Assembly: GCA_944321005.1 (NCBI GenBank)
Contig: CALUJT010000059.1
Coordinates: 1 to 10,148 of the forward strand
Origin: an uncultured Atopobiaceae bacterium
GTDB lineage: Bacteria; Actinomycetota; Coriobacteriia; Coriobacteriales; Atopobiaceae
Length of the DNA stretch: 10,148 bases
Direction of reading: 5' to 3'
Each line of letters starts with the position of its first letter. The first letter of the stretch is position 1. This document shows, one piece after another, positions 1 to 6,970 of this stretch. A program made the position numbers and the translations under genes. A model generated the notes under the pieces. That model searched no databases and was not told where the DNA came from. It saw only the letters and a program-made list of their open reading frames with translations.

Positions 1-542
1 TCCTCTCGACGTGGCGCGGCTACTCCGACGAGGCCGTGGGCGTGCTCGCGGAGACCGACGGCACCCCGCACAACACCATCACCCCGATCGCCCGCCGTCG
101 CGGCGAGGACTATGAGCTGGACCTCGTGCTGCGCAACAACCGCACGACGGACGAGTACCCGCTCGGCATCTTCCACCCGCACCAGGAGCTGCACCACATC
201 AAGAAGGAGAACATCGGCCTCATCGAGGTCATGGGCCTCGCGGTGCTCCCGGCGCGCCTGCTCGGCGAGATGGACCGCCTGAAGCGGGTCATCCTCGCCG
301 GCGAGGACCCCGCGGGCGTGCCCGAGGTCGCGGCGCACGCCCCATGGGCGGCCGAGGTCGTCGCGCGCCATCCGGAGTTCGAGCCCGAGAACGTGTCGCC
401 CGCGGACGCGGCGGCGCTCGACGCCGTCATAGAGGAGGAGATAGGCCAGGTGTTCGCGCAGGTGCTCGAGCACTGCGCGGTCTTCGCGGACAACGATCAG
501 GGCAGGGCGGCCTTCGCGCGCTTCGTCGCGGCCGTCTGCTAG
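1..542 (+). CDS. galT: UDP-glucose--hexose-1-phosphate uridylyltransferase, Gram-positive type (3' part)
   Basis: GalT swaps UMP between UDP-glucose and galactose-1-phosphate in the Leloir pathway; it is cytosolic. Only the last 179 residues are in the window; the reading frame is already open at base 3, so the true start lies upstream. Visible text such as DGTPHNTITPIARRR, then LRNNRTT, PLGIFHPH, LHHIKKENIGLIEVMGLAVLP, matches the C-terminal half of the Firmicutes-type galT family (type 2), not the E. coli-type HIT enzyme. The gene ends at TAG, and galK starts 15 bases later behind its own AAAGGAG site, so the two are almost certainly co-transcribed. Substrate assignment rests on family recognition plus the adjacent galactokinase; both agree. 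Confidence 0.93.
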   Translation, partial: LSTWRGYSDEAVGVLAETDGTPHNTITPIARRRGEDYELDLVLRNNRTTDEYPLGIFHPHQELHHIKKENIGLIEVMGLAVLPARLLGEMDRLKRVILAGEDPAGVPEVAAHAPWAAEVVARHPEFEPENVSPADAAALDAVIEEEIGQVFAQVLEHCAVFADNDQGRAAFARFVAAVC

Positions 543-557
543 AAAGGAGCATTCGAG

Positions 558-1799
558 ATGGGATTTCCCAGCACAGAGACGCTCGAGCGCGTCTACGGCG
601 AGGACGCCGGGCGAGCCGGCGAGCGCCTGAAGGGGCTCGCGGAGCGCTACGAGGAGCGCTTCGGCGCCGGCGACCCCGAGTTCTTCTCGGCCCCCGGTCG
701 CACGGAGATCATCGGCAACCACACGGACCACAACGGCGGCAAGATTCTGGCCGCGAGCATCACTATGGACAGCATCGGCGCCGCCGCGCGCACGGACGAC
801 GGCATCGTGACCATCTGGTCCGAGGGCTACCCCGAGGCCATCGTCGTGGACACCGCCGCCATCGACAAGATCCCCCACGGCGGAGGATCCACCACGCTCG
901 TGGCGGGCATGCTCGAGGCCGCCGCCAGGCGCGGGTACCGGATCGGCGGCTTCAACGCCGTGGCCTCCTCCGAGGTCATCCCGTCCGCCGGCGTGAGCTC
1001 CTCGGCCTCCTTCGAGATGCTCGTGTGCGAGATCGTGAACCACCTCTACAACGACGACGCCATCGAGGTCGCCGACTACGCGCGCATCGGCCAGTACGCG
1101 GAGAACGTCTGGTGGGACAAGGCGTCCGGCCTCATGGACCAGATGGCCTGCGCCGCCGGCGGAACCATCCTCCTGGACTTCTCCGACGGCGTTAAGTACG
1201 AGAAGGTCGACTTCGGCTTCGACGAGCTGGGTCACGACCTCGTGATCGTGAACACGGGCAAGGGCCACGCGGACCTCTCCGAGGAGTACTCCTCCGTCCC
1301 CAACGAGATGCACGCCGTGGCGGCCGAGCTCGGCGTCACCAACCTCTGCGAGACCACCGAGGACGCCGTGCTCGCGCACGTGGCCGAGCTGCGCCAGAAG
1401 TGCGGAGACCGCGCCGTCCTGCGCGCCCTCCACTACTTCGAGGAGTGCGCTCGCGTGGAGGCGGCCGAGGAGGCCATCAGCGCGGGCGAGAAGGACCGCG
1501 TGCTCGACGTCATCACCGCCTCCGGCCGCTCATCCTGGGAGTGGCTCCAGAACGCCGTGGTGCCGGGCATGCCCGAGGAGCAGCCCATCCCCATGGCGCT
1601 CGCCCTCACCCAGCTCTACCTGCGTCGCATTGGCTCGGGTGTGTGCCGCCTGCACGGCGGCGGCTTCGCGGGCGTCATCATGTGCGTGGTCCCCAAGGCA
1701 AAGACCGCCGGCTACGTGAACTATATCTCCGGCTACTTCGGCCGCGAGAACGTCTACCTCACCAACATCCGCCAGACCGGGGCCACCTGCCTCAGCTAG
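558..1799 (+). CDS. galK: galactokinase (GHMP kinase family)
   Basis: Phosphorylates galactose to galactose-1-phosphate with ATP, feeding the GalT encoded just upstream. 413 residues, close to the usual length. The N-terminal galactokinase signature is at residues 46-60 (PGRTEIIGNHTDHNG), the GHMP ATP-binding loop at about 142-153 (PSAGVSSSASFE), and the C-terminal glycine motif at 366-372 (HGGGFAG). The signature differs from the textbook GRxNLIGEHxDY: T-E replaces V-N and N54 replaces the usual Glu. I recall this variant in a clade of Gram-positive galactokinases. The start is fixed by AAAGGAG at 543-549, nine bases before the ATG. It is the last gene of the operon; downstream lies a palindrome-rich convergent junction. 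Galactose specificity is inferred from family and from galT next door. Confidence 0.95.
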   Translation: MGFPSTETLERVYGEDAGRAGERLKGLAERYEERFGAGDPEFFSAPGRTEIIGNHTDHNGGKILAASITMDSIGAAARTDDGIVTIWSEGYPEAIVVDTAAIDKIPHGGGSTTLVAGMLEAAARRGYRIGGFNAVASSEVIPSAGVSSSASFEMLVCEIVNHLYNDDAIEVADYARIGQYAENVWWDKASGLMDQMACAAGGTILLDFSDGVKYEKVDFGFDELGHDLVIVNTGKGHADLSEEYSSVPNEMHAVAAELGVTNLCETTEDAVLAHVAELRQKCGDRAVLRALHYFEECARVEAAEEAISAGEKDRVLDVITASGRSSWEWLQNAVVPGMPEEQPIPMALALTQLYLRRIGSGVCRLHGGGFAGVIMCVVPKAKTAGYVNYISGYFGRENVYLTNIRQTGATCLS

Positions 1800-1808
1800 C
1801 TCAACAGC

Positions 1809-1876
1809 TTGACAGTTTGCTCAGGTCAAACTGTCAAGTCTGGCGGGTTGACAGTTTGACCTGAGCAAACTGTCAA
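1809..1876. repeat. nested inverted repeat: two 29-base palindromes in opposite orientation
   Basis: Two units, 1809-1837 and 1848-1876. Each has 11-base arms TTGACAGTTTG / CAAACTGTCAA around a 7-base centre. The centre is CTCAGGT in the first and ACCTGAG in the second, so unit 2 is the exact reverse complement of unit 1. As RNA or single-stranded DNA the region can fold as two small hairpins or as one long hairpin with a roughly 30-base-pair stem and a short loop. It lies between the converging galK and metallophosphoesterase genes. A related copy is at 8121-8149. It looks like a small dispersed extragenic palindrome; a termination or mRNA-end role is inference. Confidence 0.9.
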
Positions 1877-1880
1877 GTTT

Positions 1881-1910
1881 GGCGGCGCATTCCCTCGGGG
1901 GCGCGCCGCC
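1881..1910. terminator. possible bidirectional hairpin terminator between convergent genes
   Basis: GGCGGCGC (1881-1888) pairs with GCGCCGCC (1903-1910) around a 14-base loop. On the plus strand it is followed by CTTCTCGT, a poor U-tract; on the minus strand it follows the stop of the metallophosphoesterase by 13 bases. The stem is strong, but neither side has a real T-run, so the call is tentative. Confidence 0.4.
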
Positions 1911-1923
1911 CTTCTCGTGCGGG

Positions 1924-2565
1924 CTAGACGCTCTCGACGCCGAAGAAGCCGCGGTGCTCGGGGATGGTCTCGTCCGGGACGTCCAGCACGTAGGACCCAC
2001 AGGCGTTTATGATCGTGGCGCCGCTGGGGTGCTCGCGCACGCGCTCGATGCGGCCGTACTGCAGGTGGACGTGGCCGTGCAGCAGGTAGCGCGGCCGCAC
2101 GCGGTCGAGGAGCGTGTCTATGGCCTCGAACCCGCGGTGGGGGAGGTCGTCGAGGTCCCCGTAGCCGCGCGCCGGGGCGTGGGTCACCACCAGGTCCACC
2201 CCGCCCGTCGCGCTGGCGAGAAGGGCCATGCGCGCCGCTCGCCTGCCCATCTCCGCCTCCGTGAAGCCGTGAACCTCCGGGTTGTAGCGGATGGAGCCGC
2301 CGAGCCCCATGACGCGCAGGCCGCGAAAGTCGCGGATGTGGCCGTCTATGGAGACGCAACCCTCCGGCGCGTGGCGGTCGTAGGCGGCGTCGTGGTTGCC
2401 CTGCACGTAGAGGAGCGGCACGTTGGCAAGGGTCACGATGTGCTCCAGGTAGACCGCCGGCAGGTCCCCGCAGGAGACGATGAGGTCGACCCCGGAGACG
2501 CGCTCGGGGTCCCACCGTTCGTAGAGCCAGCCCTCCTCCACGTCTGCGATGGCGAGGATCCTCAT
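1924..2565 (-). CDS. calcineurin-like metallophosphoesterase
   Basis: 213 residues, no signal peptide, so cytosolic. The metal-binding blocks of the family appear in order: D8 in IADVEE, GD at 33-34 (SCGDLP), GNHD at 56-59, TH at 128-129 (VTHAPARG) and GHVH at 164-167. The first block is D-x-E instead of the usual D-x-H, which I also recall in a Gram-positive subfamily with the same SCGDL/GNHD/HGHVH layout. The substrate is not evident; the family includes phosphodiesterases, nucleotidases and protein phosphatases. The ATG lies 10 bases past the stop of the BMP-domain gene, so the two form an operon. A G-rich GGGGGCGG serves as a weak ribosome site, so translational coupling is likely. Confidence 0.9.
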   Translation of the reverse strand: MRILAIADVEEGWLYERWDPERVSGVDLIVSCGDLPAVYLEHIVTLANVPLLYVQGNHDAAYDRHAPEGCVSIDGHIRDFRGLRVMGLGGSIRYNPEVHGFTEAEMGRRAARMALLASATGGVDLVVTHAPARGYGDLDDLPHRGFEAIDTLLDRVRPRYLLHGHVHLQYGRIERVREHPSGATIINACGSYVLDVPDETIPEHRGFFGVESV

Positions 2566-2575
2566 GCGCCGCCCC

Positions 2576-4537
2576 CTACCGCGCCGTGTCCCTGAGGAGC
2601 ACGGTCGACGGGTCCACGGGGATGACGCCCGCCACCTCCACCTCGACGAGCCCGTCGCGGTCGAGCTCGCGCTGCTCGGGGAGGCGACCCACCACGTTCT
2701 CGTTGAGCCAGCGCATGCGCACGATCTGCTCGCTGGTGAGGCGCCCCGCCTCAGGTCCCTGCACCACGTCTCCGCCCTGGGCCACGAGCTCGCCCGTGAA
2801 GGGGTGCACGCGCCCGGAGAGCACGGACTGGCGCAGCACGTCGACGAGCATGCGCTGGCCGCGCGGGAGCTCCTCGGAGAGCCGCACGTCGAGGACGCCC
2901 GCGGACATGCCCCACCAGTAGTTGAGCGACTGCCCCTGGATCTTCTCGCCCTCGCGCCTCCACGTGTCGTTGCGGATGGAGCGGACGAGCATCTCGTAGT
3001 AGCGGCCCCACTTCCACACGGGCTCGGCGAGGTGGGTCTCCGCGCCGCTCTCCTCCACGCGGTATAGGCCCCAGGACTCCTTGGGCGCGAGCGGGTTGGC
3101 GTAGTCGCGGCCGGAGATTATGTGCACGCCCTCCTCGCGAAACTCGCGCCGCCAGTCGTGGTCCTTGGCGGAGAACCACTTGAGCGAGACCGTCACGTAC
3201 GGGTCCACCATGGCGGCGCCTATGGCGAAGGCGTTGATCTCGGCCACCGTGGAGAAGACCGGGCTCTCTGCCACGTAGCCCACCCTGTGGTGGCCGGCCA
3301 GGCTCGCGGCGAGGGCGCCGAGCAGGAACTTGGCCTCGTACATGCGCCCGTAGAAGCCGCGCACCGCGCTGTGCGAGAGGCTCACGGAGCAGTTGAGGTA
3401 GGCGGGGCCGGGGTGCTCCGCCGCGGCGCGCAGGGTCTGGCGCATCTGGGTGGGCGCGCAGGTGATCACGAGGTCGGCACCGTGCTCGACGGCCTCGTCC
3501 ACGGCCTGGTCGAAGGCGGCGTCCGAGCTCCTGTCCGTGAAGGCGCGCGTCTCCACGGTGCCCGCCAGGCGCTCCTCGAGCTTCTGGCGCCCGCGCTCGT
3601 GGAGGCTGATCCAGCCCGAGGAGAGGGGGTTCCTGTCATAGACGAAGGCCACGCGGAAGGGCCGGGCGCGCACGGTCTTCTTGGCGAGGTTCTTGAGCTT
3701 GGGCAGGGGCCTCGTCCCCTCGAGGCTCGGGTCCTCGAGGTAGGCGCGCGCCCCCGTGCCCTGCGTGACCACGAACTCGCCCCAGATCTTCTCCACCTGG
3801 GAGTCGACCTCACGGGGCGAGAGCCCGCGCAGGTGCTCGAAGCCGAAGATCGAGACGTAGTAGAGCAGGGCGTCCCCCACCTGCAGGTCCAGCCCGTCGC
3901 CGCCGTGCGCGCGGAAGGACGCGGAGAAGCTGTCGAAGAGCGCGCGCAGGTCGCGAACCACGTCGTCTGGCCAGGGACGCTCGAGGTCCTGTCCCAGCAG
4001 CGCCGCGAGGCGGGCGTAGAACCCCTCCTCGGCGGAGGTTATTCCGTAGATGGGGCACACGCGGTAGAAGCGCGTGAACTCGTGGTAGACGCGCAGGCCC
4101 TTCTCGTCCGAGGGCATGGGCGTCACGCGCGTGATGTTGGCAAGGATCGTGGGCATGCCCAGGTAGCGCGAGACCGAGACGCGCTTGTTGCCCTCCTGCA
4201 CGTAGAAGCGCTGGAGGTACTCAAAGACCACGATCGGGTCGCGCAGGCCCTCGGCGCGCTGGGAGTCTATGAGGTCGCTCCACTTCATGGCGAACTCCGA
4301 GCTCGCCTCCGCGATGGGCATGAAGCCGCTCGAGAACATGTTCTGGCGCCCGCGCGTCTTGGTGCCGGCTATGAGCGAGAGGTCGATCTCGGCGAGCCCG
4401 ATGGGGACCTCGCCCTGGTAGCCCTGGTTCTTGAGGATGTCGTCCAGCGCGGGCGGGTAGGGGTAGAGGCCGTGCGCCACGTCATGGTCGACCTGCTTGA
4501 GGCCGAGCTTGCGGGCCTTGGCGTAGTCCTCGAGCAT
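2576..4537 (-). CDS. cytosolic BMP-family (PnrA-like) protein with ParB-like N-terminal domain
   Basis: 653 residues. From about residue 293 (PFRVAFVYDRNP) the protein follows the BMP/PnrA-like substrate-binding fold, including DLVITCAPT, GRMYEAKFLLGALA, VGYVAE and a C-terminal HPFTGEL that matches how BMP lipoproteins end. BMP lipoproteins usually bind purine nucleosides for ABC transporters, but this one has no signal peptide, no lipobox Cys and no transporter genes beside it. Residues about 40-135 (VPIGLAEIDLSLI...DPIVVFEYLQRFYVQEGNKRVSV) resemble a ParB/sulfiredoxin-like fold with the GNKR segment where ParB has GERR. I recall proteins of this architecture in Firmicutes. A cytosolic nucleoside or nucleotide sensor is my inference. 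The start at 4537 is set by AGAGGTGG; the frame is open further upstream, but that stretch is low-complexity Arg/Pro/Ala. First gene of the operon with the phosphoesterase. Confidence 0.88.
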   Translation of the reverse strand: MLEDYAKARKLGLKQVDHDVAHGLYPYPPALDDILKNQGYQGEVPIGLAEIDLSLIAGTKTRGRQNMFSSGFMPIAEASSEFAMKWSDLIDSQRAEGLRDPIVVFEYLQRFYVQEGNKRVSVSRYLGMPTILANITRVTPMPSDEKGLRVYHEFTRFYRVCPIYGITSAEEGFYARLAALLGQDLERPWPDDVVRDLRALFDSFSASFRAHGGDGLDLQVGDALLYYVSIFGFEHLRGLSPREVDSQVEKIWGEFVVTQGTGARAYLEDPSLEGTRPLPKLKNLAKKTVRARPFRVAFVYDRNPLSSGWISLHERGRQKLEERLAGTVETRAFTDRSSDAAFDQAVDEAVEHGADLVITCAPTQMRQTLRAAAEHPGPAYLNCSVSLSHSAVRGFYGRMYEAKFLLGALAASLAGHHRVGYVAESPVFSTVAEINAFAIGAAMVDPYVTVSLKWFSAKDHDWRREFREEGVHIISGRDYANPLAPKESWGLYRVEESGAETHLAEPVWKWGRYYEMLVRSIRNDTWRREGEKIQGQSLNYWWGMSAGVLDVRLSEELPRGQRMLVDVLRQSVLSGRVHPFTGELVAQGGDVVQGPEAGRLTSEQIVRMRWLNENVVGRLPEQRELDRDGLVEVEVAGVIPVDPSTVLLRDTAR

Positions 4538-4541
4538 GGGG

Positions 4542-4549
4542 CCACCTCT
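4542..4549 (-). promoter_or_regulatory. ribosome binding site deciding the BMP-protein start
   Basis: Minus-strand AGAGGTGG, four bases before the ATG at 4537. No comparable site precedes the upstream in-frame starts (for example 4576 or 4738), so this fixes the N-terminus as MLEDYAKARKLG. Confidence 0.8.
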
Positions 4550-4661
4550 CTTCGGCGCGCTCGGGCGCGCCATCGGTGTGGAATCGATTTCCCTACGCAC
4601 ATGGTAGCGAATCCGCGGCGCGCGGCGGGTCGCGTCCGCCGCTTCACAAAAACGGGAGCAC

Positions 4662-4706
4662 GGCGAGAGGGGCGCGCGGCGAAGGGGCGCGCGGCGAGAG
4701 GCGCGC
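4662..4706. repeat. short GC-rich tandem repeat in divergent intergenic region
   Basis: Three degenerate copies of GGCGAGAGGGGCGCGC in a row: 4662-4677 (16 bases), 4678-4692 (15) and 4693-4706 (14). It sits in the 292-base gap between the divergent BMP-protein and response-regulator genes. Copy lengths differ by one base each, so it is not coding. I see no clear function; slippage-generated spacer DNA is the simplest reading. Confidence 0.6.
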
Positions 4707-4752
4707 GGCCTCGGCTCCCCGCGCTCCCCCGTCCGCACCGCGTCATCGGGCG

Positions 4753-4769
4753 CCTTAGCCTTTCCTTAA
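4753..4769 (+). promoter_or_regulatory. candidate response-regulator box (11-base direct repeat) upstream of vanR-like gene
   Basis: CCTTA at 4753 and CCTTAA at 4764 are direct repeats spaced exactly 11 bases, one DNA turn, the arrangement typical of OmpR/PhoB-family operators. A possible -10 (TATTCT, 4791-4796) lies 21 bases downstream. The site is 61 bases before the regulator's start codon, so autoregulation is plausible. Two five-base repeats are weak evidence alone. Confidence 0.35.
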
Positions 4770-4829
4770 TCTCTGCTCCGCCCGTGCGGGTATTCTTGAC
4801 GTGGGCTGTCCGGCGAAGAGGGGAGACGC

Positions 4830-5543
4830 GTGCGCGAGCGGGTTCTTGTTGTTGACGACGAGCGGGAGATCTGCGAGCTCGTCGCCGTCTATCTCGAGGC
4901 GGAGGGCTTCGTGGTGGAGTGCCTGGGCGACGGCGACGCGGCCCTCGCCCGGGTGCGGGACGCCTCCGCGCCCGCAGTGGACCTCGCGGTCCTCGACGTC
5001 ATGCTGCCCGGTGCGAGCGGCCTCGAGGTCTGCCGCGCCATCCGCGAGCGCCACGCGTACCCCGTCATCATGCTCACCGCCCGCGGGGAGCAGGCGGACA
5101 AGATAGCCGGCCTCTCCCTGGGCGCGGACGACTACGTGACCAAGCCCTTCCTCCCGCTCGAGCTCGTGGCGCGCGTGAAGGCCCAGCTCAGGCGCTACAA
5201 GACGTACAACGCCGCGTCCGAGGGGCGCGAGGCCGCGAGAGACGTCATCACGTGCCGCGGCCTCGTGCTGGACGTCGCCCGCCACGAGGCCACGCTCAAC
5301 GAGCGCCCGCTCGCGCTCACGCCCACCGAATTCTCCCTCCTGCGGATCCTGCTGGAGGCCGAGGGCGCCGTCGTCTCCGCGCGCGAGCTCTACCAGGAGA
5401 TCTTTGGCGAGGCATACTACGAGCGGGGCTCGGGATCCATCACCGTGCACGTGCGTCACCTGCGCGAGAAGATGGGTGACTCCTTCGAGGACCCCAAGTA
5501 CATCCGGACCGTGTGGGGGTGTGGCTACAAGATTGAGCGCTAG
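4830..5543 (+). CDS. VanR-like response regulator, OmpR/PhoB family
   Basis: 237 residues. The receiver domain spans about 1-120: acidic pair D9/D10, phosphoacceptor D56 (LAVLDVMLPG), T83 and K105 (TKPF). The C-terminal winged helix spans about 143-237 (LTPTEFSLLRILLE, SITVHVRHLREKMGD, YIRTVWGCGYKIER). From recall, the text is close to enterococcal VanR throughout, notably YPVIMLT, GADDYVTKPFLPLELVARVKAQLRRYK, and the last 30 residues. VanR proteins activate glycopeptide-resistance genes when phosphorylated by VanS, but no vanH, vanA-type ligase, vanX or vanY is in the window, so I leave the symbol blank. The GTG start follows AAGAGGGGAG. Its stop overlaps the start of the kinase gene, so the two are translationally coupled. 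Confidence 0.95.
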   Translation: MRERVLVVDDEREICELVAVYLEAEGFVVECLGDGDAALARVRDASAPAVDLAVLDVMLPGASGLEVCRAIRERHAYPVIMLTARGEQADKIAGLSLGADDYVTKPFLPLELVARVKAQLRRYKTYNAASEGREAARDVITCRGLVLDVARHEATLNERPLALTPTEFSLLRILLEAEGAVVSARELYQEIFGEAYYERGSGSITVHVRHLREKMGDSFEDPKYIRTVWGCGYKIER

Positions 5544-6723
5544 CGAGAAGAGCGGGCTGCGCGCGGCCCTCGTGGTGGTCGTGGCGGCTGCGGCCATCCT
5601 GGTGGGCGCGGGCGCCTTCTACACCGTGTTCGGCTTCGTGGACAAGGCGTGGAACGGCTCGTTCATGGACTGGGTGAGCACGCAGCTCCTGGACCTGGGC
5701 AACCTGAACGAGCTGGGGATCTGGCCGGAGCTCGTGCTCGACGTCACGGGCGTCAAGTTCTTCTTCTTCCAGCTGGGGGTCTGCGTCATCGTGGCGGTGG
5801 TGCTCGCCTGCGCCGCCGCCGCGGTGATCGCGGGCAGGCGCGCCGCGCGCGAGGAACGCGCCCGCGCGGCGGAGCTCCTGCGCCGCTACATGGCGCACGA
5901 CGTCCCGGCGAGCGAGGTCTTCCCCGAGGGCTGGGAAGACCTCGCGCTGGTTGCGTCCGACGTCAGACGGGCGGGGGAGGACCAGGCCCGCCGGCTCGCC
6001 GACGAGGCCGCGCGCCGGAGCGACCTCGTGACCTACCTCGCGCACGACCTCAAGACGCCGCTCACCTCGGTGATCGGCTACCTCTCGCTCCTGGACGAGG
6101 TGCCGGACATGCCCCCCGAGCAGCGGGCGCGCTACACGGGGGTGGCGCTCGACAAGGCGCTGCGCCTCGAGCGGCTGGTGAACGAGTTCTTTGACATCAC
6201 GCGCTACAGCCTCACGAACATCGAGCTCGAGCTCGCGCCCGTGGACCTGGCATTCCTGCTCGTCCAGCTGGCGGACGAGTTCTATCCCGCGCTCTCCGCG
6301 CACGGCAACGTCGCGCGCGTGACGGTGACGGGCACCGAGCGCACGGCAGAGGAGCCCGGCGAGCCCCTCGTGGTCACGGCCGACGCGGCGCGGCTCGCCC
6401 GCGTCTTCGGCAACCTGCTGCGCAACGCCATCGCCTACAGCGACGAGGGGACGCCCGTCAAGGTGCGCGCGGACGTCCGGGACGGTCGCGCGGTGGTGGA
6501 GGTGTCGGACACGGGCGCCACCATCCCCAGCCACAAGCTGCGCTCGATCTTCGACAAGTTCTTCCGTCTGGACGAGTCGCGCGCCTCCGCCACCGGCGGG
6601 GCGGGCCTCGGCCTTGCTATCGCGCGCGAGATCGTGGAGCTGCACGGCGGCACCATATCAGCCGCCAGCGAGGCGGGCGCCACCACGTTCACGGTGGAGC
6701 TGCCCATGGGTGCGGGGGAATAA
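5521..6723 (+). CDS. VanS-like sensor histidine kinase
   Basis: 400 residues from GTG 5521; TTG 5533 (396 residues), with GGGGGTG 11 bases upstream, is an equally possible start. Either overlaps the end of the regulator gene. TM1 is about residues 15-37, an external loop of about 40 residues follows (38-79), then TM2 (80-104). The kinase core has H175 in YLAHDLKTPLTSVIGYLSLL, the N box with N302 (NLLRNAIAYS), DTG at 330-332, an F box (IFDKFFRLDESR) and GLGLA from 362. From memory of VanS, the segments from the H box through LLDEVPDMP, LDKALRLERLVNEFFDITRY and DEFYPALSAHG are strikingly close. It should autophosphorylate and phosphorylate the adjacent regulator. The ligand is unknown: the short loop fits a membrane or envelope signal, and glycopeptide sensing is only a possibility. 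Confidence 0.94.
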   Translation: MATRLSASEKSGLRAALVVVVAAAAILVGAGAFYTVFGFVDKAWNGSFMDWVSTQLLDLGNLNELGIWPELVLDVTGVKFFFFQLGVCVIVAVVLACAAAAVIAGRRAAREERARAAELLRRYMAHDVPASEVFPEGWEDLALVASDVRRAGEDQARRLADEAARRSDLVTYLAHDLKTPLTSVIGYLSLLDEVPDMPPEQRARYTGVALDKALRLERLVNEFFDITRYSLTNIELELAPVDLAFLLVQLADEFYPALSAHGNVARVTVTGTERTAEEPGEPLVVTADAARLARVFGNLLRNAIAYSDEGTPVKVRADVRDGRAVVEVSDTGATIPSHKLRSIFDKFFRLDESRASATGGAGLGLAIAREIVELHGGTISAASEAGATTFTVELPMGAGE

Positions 6724-6749
6724 GGCCCGCCGCTCTTCTCGCCACGCGC

Positions 6750-6965
6750 TCTTGGGCACGTCCGGACGCTCCTCTTGTCGGAAGCGTCCGCCCGCGCCCA
6801 AGACCTCCCGATGGCCAGACGTCTTGGGCGCCGCCGGACGATTCGGGCGAGAAGAACGTCCGGCAGCACCCAACCCCCCCGTCCGTCCAGCCGTCTTGGG
6901 CTCCGCCGGACGTTTTCACGGCGGATAGCGTCCGCCCGCGCCCAAGATTCGCCGCCCGCCCGCCG
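6750..6965. repeat. array of three 72-base units, each an imperfect 54-base hairpin
   Basis: Units begin at 6750, 6822 and 6894, exactly 72 bases apart. Each starts TCTTGGGC, runs into a CGGACG segment, has a variable loop of about 12-16 bases, then returns with CGTCC...GCCCAAGA. Inverted arms are 6750-6770/6783-6803, 6824-6840/6857-6873 and 6894-6912/6929-6947, with two to four mismatches each. A 21-base string is identical in units 1 and 3 (6783-6803 and 6927-6947). The last 18 bases of each unit form a C-rich spacer. The array fills the junction between the converging kinase and C39-peptidase genes. There is no T-tract, so it is not a standard terminator set. Function is unknown to me. Confidence 0.88.
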
Positions 6966-6970
6966 TCGAG

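Noticed and set aside
4538..4738. N-terminal extension of the BMP protein by 67 residues
   Set aside because: The extension is Arg/Pro/Ala-rich, overlaps a slippage-type tandem repeat and has no ribosome site, whereas ATG 4537 has AGAGGTGG at good spacing.
3122..4855. 577-residue open frame on the plus strand opposite the BMP gene
   Set aside because: Shadow frame caused by high GC; composition is Val/Glu/His/Arg-rich nonsense with no domain, while the minus strand carries a clear BMP protein. The same applies to the 441-residue frame opposite the M20 peptidase (8171-9496).
6750..6965. CRISPR array
   Set aside because: The repeats are long palindromes with spacers that resemble each other, there are only three units, and no cas genes are present.
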